A stretch of 64,000 bases of DNA. Origin: Arthrobacter sp. ISL-48. Lineage in GTDB: Bacteria > Actinomycetota > Actinomycetes > Actinomycetales > Micrococcaceae. Position numbers and translations under genes: made by a program. The notes under the pieces are model-generated. The model was not told where the DNA came from. It saw only the letters and a program-made list of their open reading frames with translations, and did not search any database. This document shows positions 43,158 through 52,291 of this stretch, piece by piece; within the stretch, counting starts at the first letter, position 1; each line of letters starts with the position of its first letter. Location: contig NZ_JAGGPL010000020.1 of NCBI RefSeq assembly GCF_018613805.1, positions 27,185 through 91,184 on the forward strand, written 5' to 3'.

Positions 43158-44989
43158 CGGTCCTGGGTCAGCGGTTTGAGTACCAGCGCGGAGCCGCCCC
43201 CGCGCCTTTCGGGCTCAGCCGCGGCCACCATGCTCCCGTCCGGCAAGAACTCGATGGCGGTGGCCGCGCCAATCTCCGCTGCAGAGGTGAACGCGTCACC
43301 CGACGGCGTGAACTGATGGCCGTAGGGTGCCAGCTCGGTTCCGTAAGCCGCGATGAAAGCCGGCTCGGCCGTGACCTTTGCCGTGTTCCGTTGCGATGCA
43401 CGCGGTGCCGCGATCGCCTCGGAGATGCTCATGCCCAGATCCACCCGGTTCACTATCGTCTGCAGGACGGTGGTGATAATCGTCGACCCGCCAGGCGAGC
43501 CGAGAGCGAGGAACGGCTTGCCGTCCTCGAGGATGATGGTTGGCGACATCGAGGAGCGCGGGCGCTTTCCCGGCTCGATCCGGTTCGGGTCGGCCGGGTC
43601 GTAAACAGTCGAGAAGTCGGTCAGCTCGTTGTTGAGCAGGAAGCCGCGGCCTGGGACCACGATGCCGGACCCGCCGGTCTGCTCGATCGTGAGCGTGTAC
43701 TCGACTACGTTCCCCCACTTGTCCGCGACCGTCAGGTTGGTGGTCGAGATGTCCTCGGTGTCCTTCTCATCGGCGAGTGGCGCGGCGGAAGCCGGGCACA
43801 CGCCGTCGTACGCTGACACGTCACCTGCGGGGACGGGCTTCACGGCGGCCTGGTGCGGATCGATCTGGCAGGCGCGCTCCTTGCCGAACAGCGGGTCGGT
43901 TAGCGCGGATGTAGGGACGTTGACAGACGCGGGGTCGCCCACGTACTTGCCGCGGTCGGCGAAGGCAAGCGCGCTGGCCTCGAGGTAGTGATGCAGGGCG
44001 TCGGCGCGGGACATCTCAGAAATGTTGAATGTGTCCAGGATGTTCAGCGACTCGCCGACTGTCGTCCCCCCGCTGCTTGACGGCGCCATGCCGTAGACGT
44101 CCAGGCCGCGGTAGTCAACGTGCGTGGGCGCCTGGTCCAGCGCGCGGTAGGCGGCGAGGTCCGCCGTGGTCATGTGACCGCGCGGGACCGGCAGCGTAGT
44201 GGTGGCTGTCTTCGGCGGAGCCTGGACAGTTGCCGCGATTTCGGCCGCGAGCGGGCCGGTGTAGAACGCGCTGGTCCCCTGCTTGGCAAGGAGCCGGTAT
44301 GTCTCGGCCAGGTCGCGGTTCTGGAAGACACTGCCGACGGCGGGTGCGTCGCCGCCGGGGAGGTAGAGGCTGCTCGTCGAGGTGAACGCCCCGAACCGGA
44401 GTTTGTTGTCCAGGGTCTGCTGGCGGAACGTTTCATCCACGACAAAACCCCGAGTCGCCACCTTGATGGCAGGCCTAAGGGCGTCGCTGAGGCTCAGTGT
44501 GCCCCAGCGCTCGAGTGCCCGCTCCCAAGTGGCCGGGGTGCCAGGGACTCCGACGGAAACGCCACTCGTGACGAGCTCAGGCGTGAAATTGTAGGCTTTG
44601 CCGGTTGCTGGGTTGATGAACGCGTCCTGCGGCATCGCTGCCGGTGCGGTCTCCCGGCCGTCGATCGTGCCCACCTGGCCGGTCTTCGCATCGTAGAACA
44701 CGAAGTAGCCGCCCCCACCGATTCCGGCGCTGTACGGCTCCGTTACACCGAGCGTTGCCGCTGCCGCGACTGCGGCGTCCGCCGCGTTGCCGCCCTTGCG
44801 CAGGACCTCGATGGCGGCAGCGGATGCCTCGGGGTCCACGGTGCTTACCGCGCCGCCGTAGCCGGTGGCTGTCGCGGTCTTTTCCGTTTCCCGCGGATCG
44901 GCGAACGCGGGGCTGGCCACGGCGCCGCCCGTCACGCTCAAAGCCACAGCCGCCGTGACGGCAGCCAGTTGACGTCTCATAGATGGCAT
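43154..44989 (-). CDS. ggt: Gamma-glutamyltransferase, secreted
   Basis: A 611-residue GGT that cleaves or transfers the gamma-glutamyl group of glutathione-like peptides outside the cell. A signal peptide (MRRQLAAVTAAVALSVTGGAVASPAFA) precedes the mature chain. AASAAAIEVLRKGGNAADAAVAAAATLGVTEPYSAGIGGGGYFVFY is the typical alpha-subunit block. Self-cleavage occurs before the catalytic Thr in ISTTNLTVADKWGNVVEYTLT. RPRSSMSPTIIL and LGSPGGSTIITTVLQ complete the active site. ATG 44989 has GGGAG 6 nt upstream. Confidence 0.95.
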   Translation of the reverse strand: MPSMRRQLAAVTAAVALSVTGGAVASPAFADPRETEKTATATGYGGAVSTVDPEASAAAIEVLRKGGNAADAAVAAAATLGVTEPYSAGIGGGGYFVFYDAKTGQVGTIDGRETAPAAMPQDAFINPATGKAYNFTPELVTSGVSVGVPGTPATWERALERWGTLSLSDALRPAIKVATRGFVVDETFRQQTLDNKLRFGAFTSTSSLYLPGGDAPAVGSVFQNRDLAETYRLLAKQGTSAFYTGPLAAEIAATVQAPPKTATTTLPVPRGHMTTADLAAYRALDQAPTHVDYRGLDVYGMAPSSSGGTTVGESLNILDTFNISEMSRADALHHYLEASALAFADRGKYVGDPASVNVPTSALTDPLFGKERACQIDPHQAAVKPVPAGDVSAYDGVCPASAAPLADEKDTEDISTTNLTVADKWGNVVEYTLTIEQTGGSGIVVPGRGFLLNNELTDFSTVYDPADPNRIEPGKRPRSSMSPTIILEDGKPFLALGSPGGSTIITTVLQTIVNRVDLGMSISEAIAAPRASQRNTAKVTAEPAFIAAYGTELAPYGHQFTPSGDAFTSAAEIGAATAIEFLPDGSMVAAAEPERRGGGSALVLKPLTQDR

Positions 44990-45077
44990 GGTCGCTCCCG
45001 AGTGAAGGTGGTGCGAGTTGAAGGTGAGGGTCACACTACTCCGCCGCCGTGCGACTCTCAACGCCTGCATGCTTTGC

Positions 45078-45281
45078 CTAACTGGCAGGCGTCACGACGT
45101 CCTCCAGCATTGACCGGTCGAAGAATCGAACCTCGCCCGTTGCCTCAAAGAAGACCGGAACGACCGAAGTGCTCGGGTCCTTCGAGGTCTCATAGATCTC
45201 GGGCGCGCCCCCGTGTTTGCGTGCAATCGTCCCAATCAGGTCGGTGCCACGAACCCGGACAGTTCGGTACTTGTAGCTCAT
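45078..45281 (-). CDS. Small hypothetical protein, 67 residues
   Basis: ATG 45281 has AAGGGG with a 5-nt spacer. The product runs MSYKYRTVRVRGTDLIGTIA, RKHGGAPEIYETSKDPSTSV and ends in FFDRSMLEDVVTPAS; it is basic at the start and has beta character. No family recognised. It lies between ggt and the SRPBCC gene, all on the minus strand. Confidence 0.65.
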   Translation of the reverse strand: MSYKYRTVRVRGTDLIGTIARKHGGAPEIYETSKDPSTSVVPVFFEATGEVRFFDRSMLEDVVTPAS

Positions 45282-45362
45282 CTGGACCCCTTCGTCGGCT
45301 AAAGCAAACCCTACTCCGTGAACGACTGCGGGCACCGGAGGGCGCGCGGTTCGATGGAGGTG

Positions 45363-45920
45363 TCAGGTACGGTACCGATGCTTCTGCCGGCGGAACGTAG
45401 GCGGCGGAGGCGGCGGGACTGACCAGGTGTCATCGGGATGCCGACGGCGGCGGAGCTCCAGGGCGAGGCTCTCCTGGCCGCGGGCCATTGCCCAGCGGTG
45501 GTTGGCTGCGAAGGCAGGTTTCAGCAGCCAACTCAAGCGCCGCAACAGCGGTTTGGCGGTACTGACCCGCCAGTCGTACGTGATGACCGTTTCCGGCCCG
45601 TCCTGCTCGAACGTCCACCGGCCCGTTCCGTTCAAGTCCCCGGCGGCAGTAAGAGCGAAACCACGGTTCGTAACAGGTTCGGTGAGGGTCAAGGTCCAGC
45701 TGAGAGTGTAGGGCAGCCAACCTTTGGTGTGAAGGCGGACGGGTCTGGGGATGCCTGAGGGCAGGTTGTGCCCGGTGGTCTCCGGAGCTGGCTCGACGGC
45801 GAGGTAGACCGAGGGCCACCAGCGGGGAAGGGTTGTGCCATCACCCAGGACAGCGGCGACTTCCTGTGAAGAGCCAGCGACGCGCCAAATGGTCTGGAAT
45901 TCGTAGTCAACGCTGCCCAT
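45363..45920 (-). CDS. SRPBCC/polyketide cyclase-like protein
   Basis: A 185-residue START-fold protein. DYEFQTIWRVAGSSQEVAAVL and LPRWWPSVYLAVE open the fold; TKGWLPYTLSWTLTLTEPV and GRWTFEQDGPETVITYDWRV are central strands; PAFAANHRWAMARGQESLALEL is the closing helix. A basic proline-rich tail (PPPPPPTFRRQKHRYRT) follows. Ligand unknown. AGGAGG with a 6-nt spacer precedes the ATG. Confidence 0.83.
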   Translation of the reverse strand: MGSVDYEFQTIWRVAGSSQEVAAVLGDGTTLPRWWPSVYLAVEPAPETTGHNLPSGIPRPVRLHTKGWLPYTLSWTLTLTEPVTNRGFALTAAGDLNGTGRWTFEQDGPETVITYDWRVSTAKPLLRRLSWLLKPAFAANHRWAMARGQESLALELRRRRHPDDTWSVPPPPPPTFRRQKHRYRT

Positions 45921-46080
45921 GGCCGCCTCCTGGTCCCATCGACGCTACTCTTCCGTACTCTCATGAGGCAACAGGGAGCCCACCGCGGGCGTGGTCGTCC
46001 GGTCGAACCATCTGGCACGCCTCCGGACATCGGCGTAGATTCAGCTCAGTTCAAGGTGCTGTTTTCACGAGGAGCCTGTC

Positions 46081-48246
46081 ATGGCTGGATGGAATGCGGA
46101 CAACGCGGCCGGATCCACGGGGCAGGGAGCCGTCACCCTGGTGGCGGGATCCTCCTTCTGCATCTCGCTGCAGAACGGCGACGTCTTCCCGCATCATCCT
46201 CACGGCGTTTTCTATCGGGACACCAGGATCCTCTCGCGCTGGGCGCTCACCGTGAACGGGCAACCGCTGGAACCGCTGGGGGCGTGGACCCCCTCGCCAT
46301 ACCAAGGCACGTACGTCGGTAGGGCTGCACGGTCCGACGGCCGCGCGGACAGCCCGCTGACCGTTGAACGGAAGCGGGAGGTTGGTGCCGGCATCGTGGA
46401 GGACATCAGAATTCACAACTATTCCCTTCAGCCGGAGCCGTGCGAGATAGCGCTTGCGGTGGATGCGGACTTCGCTGACCTTTTCGAAGTCAAGGACGGA
46501 CGATTTCACCGGGTCTGGGACCAGACCCGGCGCTCCAGGTCCGGGTCGTTGACGATCGAAGCGGCCTGGCAGGGGACGCGGAAGGGGATCGTCGTGCGGG
46601 TGCGTGATGCCGAGCTCACCGCCGAAGGCCTCATCCTGCGCATGACCGTCCCTGCTCATGGACAGTGGGATGTGCGGGCAACTGTGCTGCCGCTGACAGC
46701 CGAAACCGACGTCGATGCCGGCCTGCCGACCGTCTCCCTCTCAGCCGTCATGATCTCTGCACAAGAGCAGCGGCAGAAGGCATGGGAGGCGCAAATTCCG
46801 CTTCCCCACGTCGGCGATCCGTCCGTCGAACGAAGCCTCCGGCGCAGCCATGACGATATCGGAGCCCTGCGCATCGTTGACCCCGACCATCCAGACCGTA
46901 TGGTGGTCGCCGCAGGAGCGCCATGGTTCATGGCGCTGTTCGGACGGGATTCGTTACTGTCGTCCTTCATGGTTCTGCCCGTCGATGCGACGCTGGCGTT
47001 GGGCACCCTGCAGACGCTGGCCGACAGGCAAGGGGTGAAGGTTGATCTGCTGACCGAAGAGCAGCCGGGCCGGATTCTGCACGAGGTTCGGCTCGACGTC
47101 GGGACCGGTCTGGCTCTGGGCGGCAGATCAGCCTACTACGGCACCGCCGACGCGACACCCTTGTTCGTGACTCTGCTCGGCGAAGCAACCCGCTGGGGAC
47201 TCGGCGCCGGGGACATAGCCGCGCTGGTGCCCCATGCAGACCGCGCCATGGACTGGATCAGGGACTACGGCGACCGTGACGGGGACGGGTTCGTCGAGTA
47301 CGAGCGCCTCAACGACCACGGCCTCATCAACCAGGGCTGGAAGGACTCCTGGGATGGAATCAATTTTGCCGACGGCCGCCTCGCCGAGGCCCCTATCGCG
47401 TTGTGTGAGGTGCAGGGCTATGTCTATAGCGCCTACAACGCCCGGGCGTGGATGGCGTACGACGCCGGAGACCGGGCTCTCGCTGTTGATCTCCGCGACC
47501 GTGCCCGGCGGCTGAAAAGACAGTTCAATGATCAGTTCTGGCTCCCGGACCGCGGGTACTACGCAATCGCGCTCGACCGGGACAAACGGCCGGTGGACGC
47601 CTGCGCGTCCAACATGGGCCACTGTCTATGGTCCGGCATCGTGGATGAGGATAAGGCACCACAGGTGGTGCAGCGGCTCATGTCTCCGGAGATGTTCAGC
47701 GGCTGGGGAGTTCGGACCCTGGCAACGGACATGGGCGCCTACAACCCGGTCAGCTACCACAACGGCTCCGTCTGGCCTCACGACAACGCGCTCATCGTCG
47801 CAGGGTTCATGCGGAACGGCTTCGTCAAGGAGGCTCAGCAGCTCTCCTCCGCGCTCATGGAAGCCGCCGAGTACACGGACAACCGGCTGCCCGAATTGTT
47901 CTGCGGGTTCAGCCGAAGCGACTGCCCCGAACCTCTCCCCTATCCCACCGCCTGCTCTCCCCAAGCATGGGCATCGGCCACGCCTGTTTTGCTGCTCCGG
48001 AGCCTCCTGCGCTACGACGCAAACGCCTCCCTGGGCGCCCTGTGGATAGACCCCGCCTTGCCGGAAGCGTGGGGAAACCTGCACACCACCAACCTGCCTG
48101 TGGGCGGGGCACGGGTCACGATCGACGTGTCGGGGTCCCGCGTAGCAGTGGAGGGGTTGCCGGACGGAATGGTGTTCCACCAGGCAACAAGGCCGCTGCT
48201 GGCCGATCTCCTTGCCGATGTCCTCGAGATGGACGGCCGCGCCTGA
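46081..48246 (+). CDS. Glycogen debranching-like amylo-alpha-1,6-glucosidase
   Basis: A 721-residue two-domain glycosidase. Residues about 20-210 are a beta-sandwich N-terminal domain of debranching enzymes (HGVFYRDTRILSRWALTVNG). The rest is an alpha/alpha-barrel: PWFMALFGRDSLLSSFMVLP, then INQGWKDSWDGINFADGRLA and CEVQGYVYSAYNARAW with likely catalytic acids, and SYHNGSVWPHDNALIVAGFM. Actinobacterial relatives act on alpha-1,6 linkages or related glucosides; the substrate is not certain. GAGGAG stands 7 nt before the ATG. No glycogen genes lie beside it. Confidence 0.87.
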   Translation: MAGWNADNAAGSTGQGAVTLVAGSSFCISLQNGDVFPHHPHGVFYRDTRILSRWALTVNGQPLEPLGAWTPSPYQGTYVGRAARSDGRADSPLTVERKREVGAGIVEDIRIHNYSLQPEPCEIALAVDADFADLFEVKDGRFHRVWDQTRRSRSGSLTIEAAWQGTRKGIVVRVRDAELTAEGLILRMTVPAHGQWDVRATVLPLTAETDVDAGLPTVSLSAVMISAQEQRQKAWEAQIPLPHVGDPSVERSLRRSHDDIGALRIVDPDHPDRMVVAAGAPWFMALFGRDSLLSSFMVLPVDATLALGTLQTLADRQGVKVDLLTEEQPGRILHEVRLDVGTGLALGGRSAYYGTADATPLFVTLLGEATRWGLGAGDIAALVPHADRAMDWIRDYGDRDGDGFVEYERLNDHGLINQGWKDSWDGINFADGRLAEAPIALCEVQGYVYSAYNARAWMAYDAGDRALAVDLRDRARRLKRQFNDQFWLPDRGYYAIALDRDKRPVDACASNMGHCLWSGIVDEDKAPQVVQRLMSPEMFSGWGVRTLATDMGAYNPVSYHNGSVWPHDNALIVAGFMRNGFVKEAQQLSSALMEAAEYTDNRLPELFCGFSRSDCPEPLPYPTACSPQAWASATPVLLLRSLLRYDANASLGALWIDPALPEAWGNLHTTNLPVGGARVTIDVSGSRVAVEGLPDGMVFHQATRPLLADLLADVLEMDGRA

Positions 48247-48259
48247 TCAAGAGCCCGAG

Positions 48260-50386
48260 TCAGAGGGCGTTAGCGGCAATCAGGATGGCATGTTCGGGGT
48301 TGAGGTTTGGCATGGGTAACCCGACGTGGGCGAGGAATTGTCCCGTGGCCTCCACTCCGTCGAGGCTCCAGGCGGAGGGAGCAGCCTGGGTGAAGGTAGT
48401 TTTGGCAGTCGGGTAAAGCACCTCCACCCGGTAGCGGGTTTTGGCTTCCAGTCCCGGAAGACAGACTGGCCCGGGCATCTCGGCCCGGGAGGTGGCCAGT
48501 GCAGCCAGAGTGAACAGTCCTTCCCGGGTGTCCTCGGATATCACCCCTCGCAGCAGCAGGGAAGGATCGGGGTGGTCACTGTTGATTGCCCTTCCGGTGT
48601 GGATGAGGTGACGGTACTGCTTGTACAGGCCGATGACCTGCTTAAGCTCCTCCCGTTCCTCGCCGGTTACTGTGCGGACATCCCATTCCATGCCAAAGTG
48701 ACCGAACAGCGCCGTCAGTGCCCTGAAGGAGAGGCTGAGCCTGCGGTGGGTTGTGTGCGACGTGGTGGGTCCGACGTGGGCGCCCACCAGTTCCGGCGGA
48801 ATGATGAGCTCGGTCCAGCGCTGGATGGTTTGCCGTTCCAGGGCGTCGTTGCAGTCGGATGTCCAGATCCTGTCGGTGCGTTCAAGGATGCCGAGGTCCA
48901 CGCGGGCCCCCCCGGAGGAGCAGCTTTCAATTTCGACGCCTGGGTGGGCGGCGCGGAGGGTGTCCATGAGCCGGTAGACGGCCTTTGTCTGGGCATGAAC
49001 CGAGGGTTTTCCGCCGTGGCCCATTTCTGTCAGGTCGCGATTCTGGTCCCATTTAAGGTAGCTGATGTTGTTATCGTTCAGCAGGGTGTTGAGCCGCTCG
49101 TGGATGTAGTCCCAGGCTGCGGGGTTTGCCAGGTCCAGCACCTGCTGGTTCCGCCATCGTTCGGGGACGCGGGCCGGCCCGTCGGGATCAGCGGGTCCGG
49201 AGATCCAGTCGGGGTGCGCCCGGATGATGTCGGAGTCTTCGTTGACCATCTCGGGTTCGACCCAGAGTCCGAATTCCATGCCGCGCTCGGTCACCCCGTT
49301 GATGAGCGGCGTTAGTCCGTCCGGCCAGACGGCCTCGTCGACGTACCAGTCGCCGAGGCCCTTGGTATCGTCACGGCGGCCCCGGAACCAGCCGTCATCG
49401 AGGACGAAGCGTTCGACGCCGAGGTCGGCGCCTGACTCGGCGAGTTCCATGAGCACGTCCAGGTTGTGGTCGAAATAGACCGCCTCCCACGTGTTCAGGA
49501 CCACCGGGCGTGGACGTGCAGGGTGGTGGGGCCGGTTGCGGAACCAGCCGTAGAACGATTCGGTGATGCCGTCCAAGCCCCGATCGGAGTAGGCGGCATA
49601 GAGCCAGGGCGTTCGGTACGAGGAGCCGGCTGCCAGTGTCACTTCCCCGGGCGCGAGCAGTTCGCCGGCGCCGAGGACTGTGTGTCCGCTGGCGAGGGTG
49701 TCGGCGAAGGTTTCGTGGTTCCCGCTCCAGCCCAGATGCAGCGCCCACACCTCTCCGGCACGGTTACTGAAGCCGGCGGAGCCGGCGGCCAGGACCAGGC
49801 TGGAATCATGGCCCGTCCGTCCGTGGCGTCCTGAGCGGACCCAGGTGCCTTGCTGGAGGGGCCGTCGCTGGGGGTGCCGTTCCCGGCACCAACGGCCGGT
49901 AAGATCGAGCAGCTCCGCGGCACCGGGACCAGCAGGCAGGACCAGCTCCAGGCCTTCGAGCCGGTAGTCCAAGCCAGTGTCGTTAGTCAGTTCGTGGCGC
50001 AGTTGCAGCAGGCCGCCGTCGTTCAGGAGCAGTTCGGTACGCACGCTCAAGCCCACTCCGGGGTCCGACTGGGTGATTACGCAGCCGGCTGCTGCGGTGC
50101 GTTCGGCGGAAACCAGCCGCAGCCGGGGCGAGAAGTCCCGGCCGTCGCGGCTGCCGCGCAGCCCGGGCCGCCCCCGCCAGCCCGACGAGGCCTGCGGCAG
50201 GAGCCCCATCCGGACCGGGATGTCCAACGACGACGGCGGGACGGGGTCCTGCAGCAGGGCCAGCTCAGGCAGTTCCTCTCCGAGGTCCGCGCCCCAATGG
50301 ATGAATGCGGGCTCCGGCGCGGAAAGATCGATCAGCAGGCTACGGCCGGCTGAGCGCAGGTACAACGACTCCAAGGGGCTCCTCAC
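48260..50386 (-). CDS. Alpha-galactosidase (GH36)
   Basis: A 708-residue GH36 enzyme that removes alpha-galactose from melibiose, raffinose and similar sugars. The central barrel has NTWEAVYFDHNLDVLMELA, ERFVLDDGWFRGRRDDTKGL, and GLWVEPEMVNEDSD. The catalytic nucleophile is Asp in SYLKWDQNRDLTE; the acid/base is Asp in DRIWTSDCNDALERQ. GTG 50386 has no ribosome site, but GAGGAG lies just before a TTG four codons later (50374), so the true start may be there. It ends the sugar ABC operon; no secretion signal, so the sugar is imported first. Confidence 0.93.
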   Translation of the reverse strand: MRSPLESLYLRSAGRSLLIDLSAPEPAFIHWGADLGEELPELALLQDPVPPSSLDIPVRMGLLPQASSGWRGRPGLRGSRDGRDFSPRLRLVSAERTAAAGCVITQSDPGVGLSVRTELLLNDGGLLQLRHELTNDTGLDYRLEGLELVLPAGPGAAELLDLTGRWCRERHPQRRPLQQGTWVRSGRHGRTGHDSSLVLAAGSAGFSNRAGEVWALHLGWSGNHETFADTLASGHTVLGAGELLAPGEVTLAAGSSYRTPWLYAAYSDRGLDGITESFYGWFRNRPHHPARPRPVVLNTWEAVYFDHNLDVLMELAESGADLGVERFVLDDGWFRGRRDDTKGLGDWYVDEAVWPDGLTPLINGVTERGMEFGLWVEPEMVNEDSDIIRAHPDWISGPADPDGPARVPERWRNQQVLDLANPAAWDYIHERLNTLLNDNNISYLKWDQNRDLTEMGHGGKPSVHAQTKAVYRLMDTLRAAHPGVEIESCSSGGARVDLGILERTDRIWTSDCNDALERQTIQRWTELIIPPELVGAHVGPTTSHTTHRRLSLSFRALTALFGHFGMEWDVRTVTGEEREELKQVIGLYKQYRHLIHTGRAINSDHPDPSLLLRGVISEDTREGLFTLAALATSRAEMPGPVCLPGLEAKTRYRVEVLYPTAKTTFTQAAPSAWSLDGVEATGQFLAHVGLPMPNLNPEHAILIAANAL

Positions 50387-50398
50387 ATGTGTGCGGCG

Positions 50399-51310
50399 TC
50401 AGCCCTTGCTGGAGCCGAGGGTAAGGCCAGCCACAAAATGGCGTTGCAGGATGACGTAGATGATCAGCGTGGGGATCGCTGTGATCATGGCACCGGCAGC
50501 GATCAGGTTGTAGTTGGAGAGGAAGTTACCCTGCAGGTTGTTGATCGCGGTGGTCACCGGCAACCTGTCACCGCTTTGGATGAACAGGAGTGGCCAGAAG
50601 AAGTCGTTGTAGATGAAGATGACTTCGAGGGTGGCCATGGCGGCCAGTGCCGGGCGGGTGAGCGGCATGATGATGGACCAATACTGCGTCCACACGCTGG
50701 CGCCGTCCACCAGGGCCGCCTCGGTCAGGTCGGCGGAGAGGGCTTTCATGTAGTTCGAGAGGACGAAGGTGACGAAGCCTATCTGAAAGGCCATGTCGAC
50801 AGCGATGACGCTGATGTAGGTATTCAGAAGGTTGCCCGAGTCACTGAACCAGTACGGCAGGTTGAAGTGCTTAAACATCTCGAACAGGGGTGCTGCCAGC
50901 ACCTGCGGGGGCAGCAGGTTGCCTGCGGTGAACATGACCAGCAGCGTGATGTTGAACTTCCAGTTGAAGCGGCTGACCGCGAACGCCATCAGGGACGCGA
51001 AGAAGAGTGTCAGCAGGACCGTTGGGACGGTGATCAGCACCGAGTTCCAGAAGTACCTGGAGAATCCGCCCTGGCTCCAGGCCTGGATGAAATTGTCGAA
51101 GTTGAACGTTCCTTGAAGGCTGAAGTAGCCGTATTTATCGGTGTCCGCCTTGGGCCGGAGCGCCGTGAACAACGACCAAACCAATGGGATGAGCCAGATC
51201 ACCGCCATCACCGTCAGGAAGATGTGTGTGCCGTAGTGCCTTTTTCGTTTGCTGCCCACGGGTACGGCCGCGTGGACCGTTTCAGCTGGCGTGGCTACCG
51301 GGATGCTCAT
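50399..51310 (-). CDS. Carbohydrate ABC transporter permease (MalG-like)
   Basis: A 303-residue CUT1 permease with six helices. The ATPase-docking EAA loop is TEAALVDGASVWTQYWSIIMPL, about 80 residues from the C-terminus. The N-terminus is cytoplasmic (VGSKRKRHYG). It ends in SSKG, as MalG-type proteins often do. Its ATG overlaps the stop of the MalF-like gene (ATGA). It pairs with that protein and the lipoprotein to import an alpha-galactoside. Confidence 0.93.
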   Translation of the reverse strand: MSIPVATPAETVHAAVPVGSKRKRHYGTHIFLTVMAVIWLIPLVWSLFTALRPKADTDKYGYFSLQGTFNFDNFIQAWSQGGFSRYFWNSVLITVPTVLLTLFFASLMAFAVSRFNWKFNITLLVMFTAGNLLPPQVLAAPLFEMFKHFNLPYWFSDSGNLLNTYISVIAVDMAFQIGFVTFVLSNYMKALSADLTEAALVDGASVWTQYWSIIMPLTRPALAAMATLEVIFIYNDFFWPLLFIQSGDRLPVTTAINNLQGNFLSNYNLIAAGAMITAIPTLIIYVILQRHFVAGLTLGSSKG

Positions 51311-52260
51311 TCCGCCGCTCCCTTGTTGAATGTGCGGGCCAGGTACCAGGTGATAGGCACCAGCGAGATGACAAGCAGGATGACCGCCAGGGCTGAGCCG
51401 ACGCCGATGACCTGCCCTTCACCGACAAGGTTCTGGATGACCAGGGCGCTGATGAGTTCAAGGCCGTTGGTTCCGCGATTGATGACATAGACGATATCGA
51501 AGGCACGCAGCGATTCGATGATGGTGATCACGATGATGACGATGTTGACTGGGCGCATCGCCGGGAAAACCACCCTGAAGAAAGTCTGCGTGGCATTGGC
51601 TCCGTCGAGTGCGGCGGCCTCGCGCAGGGACGGGTCCACCCCCTTAAGCCCGGCCAAATACAGGATCATGACATAGCCGGCATGCCGCCAGGTTGCAGCG
51701 AACAGGGCGGCCCAAATGTTCACGCTCGAGTCGCCGAACCAGTCCACGGCGGCCGGCGTGCCGGCGGTGCCGAGCAGGAAGTTGAGCAAGCCGTTGTCGC
51801 GGTTGTAGAACAACTGCCAGATGATGCCGATCAGCGCCAGCGAAAGCATCACGGGAGTGAAGAAAATACTCTGGTAGATCTTGCTCCCCTTGATCTGCTG
51901 GTCGAGCAGGACCGCAAGCAGCAGGCCGAGGGGCGTCGCTATGACGGCGAGGAAGACCAACCATAGGACATTGTGCTGGACAGCTGGCCAGAACGGTGGA
52001 TAGTCCTCGGCCACGAACTGGTAGTTGGCGGCCCCTGCTGGTTTGATGTCAGCGAGGTCAAGGCCGTTCCAGCGGGTGAAGGAAAGTGCGATTGACAGCA
52101 GTGTGGGGATCCAGACCAGTGTCAGCTGAATCAGGGTTGGCACCGCCACCATGATGCCGAGAACAATCCTGTCCCGTCCCGTAAGGCGGCGTACCCGCCG
52201 GTTCCTGGCCGGCGCCTCCGTGGCGGCGCCGGCTGCGGACGTTTGCGTTGAGGAGCTCAT
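51307..52260 (-). CDS. Carbohydrate ABC transporter permease (MalF-like)
   Basis: A 317-residue CUT1 permease. It starts with a charged tail (ARNRRVRRLTGRDRIVLGIM), then helices; the EAA loop is LREAAALDGANATQTFFRVVFPA. ATG 52260 is chosen over an upstream TTG at 52284. The ATPase is not encoded here and is probably the shared MsiK-type protein used by many actinobacterial sugar importers. Confidence 0.92.
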   Translation of the reverse strand: MSSSTQTSAAGAATEAPARNRRVRRLTGRDRIVLGIMVAVPTLIQLTLVWIPTLLSIALSFTRWNGLDLADIKPAGAANYQFVAEDYPPFWPAVQHNVLWLVFLAVIATPLGLLLAVLLDQQIKGSKIYQSIFFTPVMLSLALIGIIWQLFYNRDNGLLNFLLGTAGTPAAVDWFGDSSVNIWAALFAATWRHAGYVMILYLAGLKGVDPSLREAAALDGANATQTFFRVVFPAMRPVNIVIIVITIIESLRAFDIVYVINRGTNGLELISALVIQNLVGEGQVIGVGSALAVILLVISLVPITWYLARTFNKGAAE

Positions 52261-52291
52261 GAGGTGATTCTCTTTCGCGCGCAATCCTGCA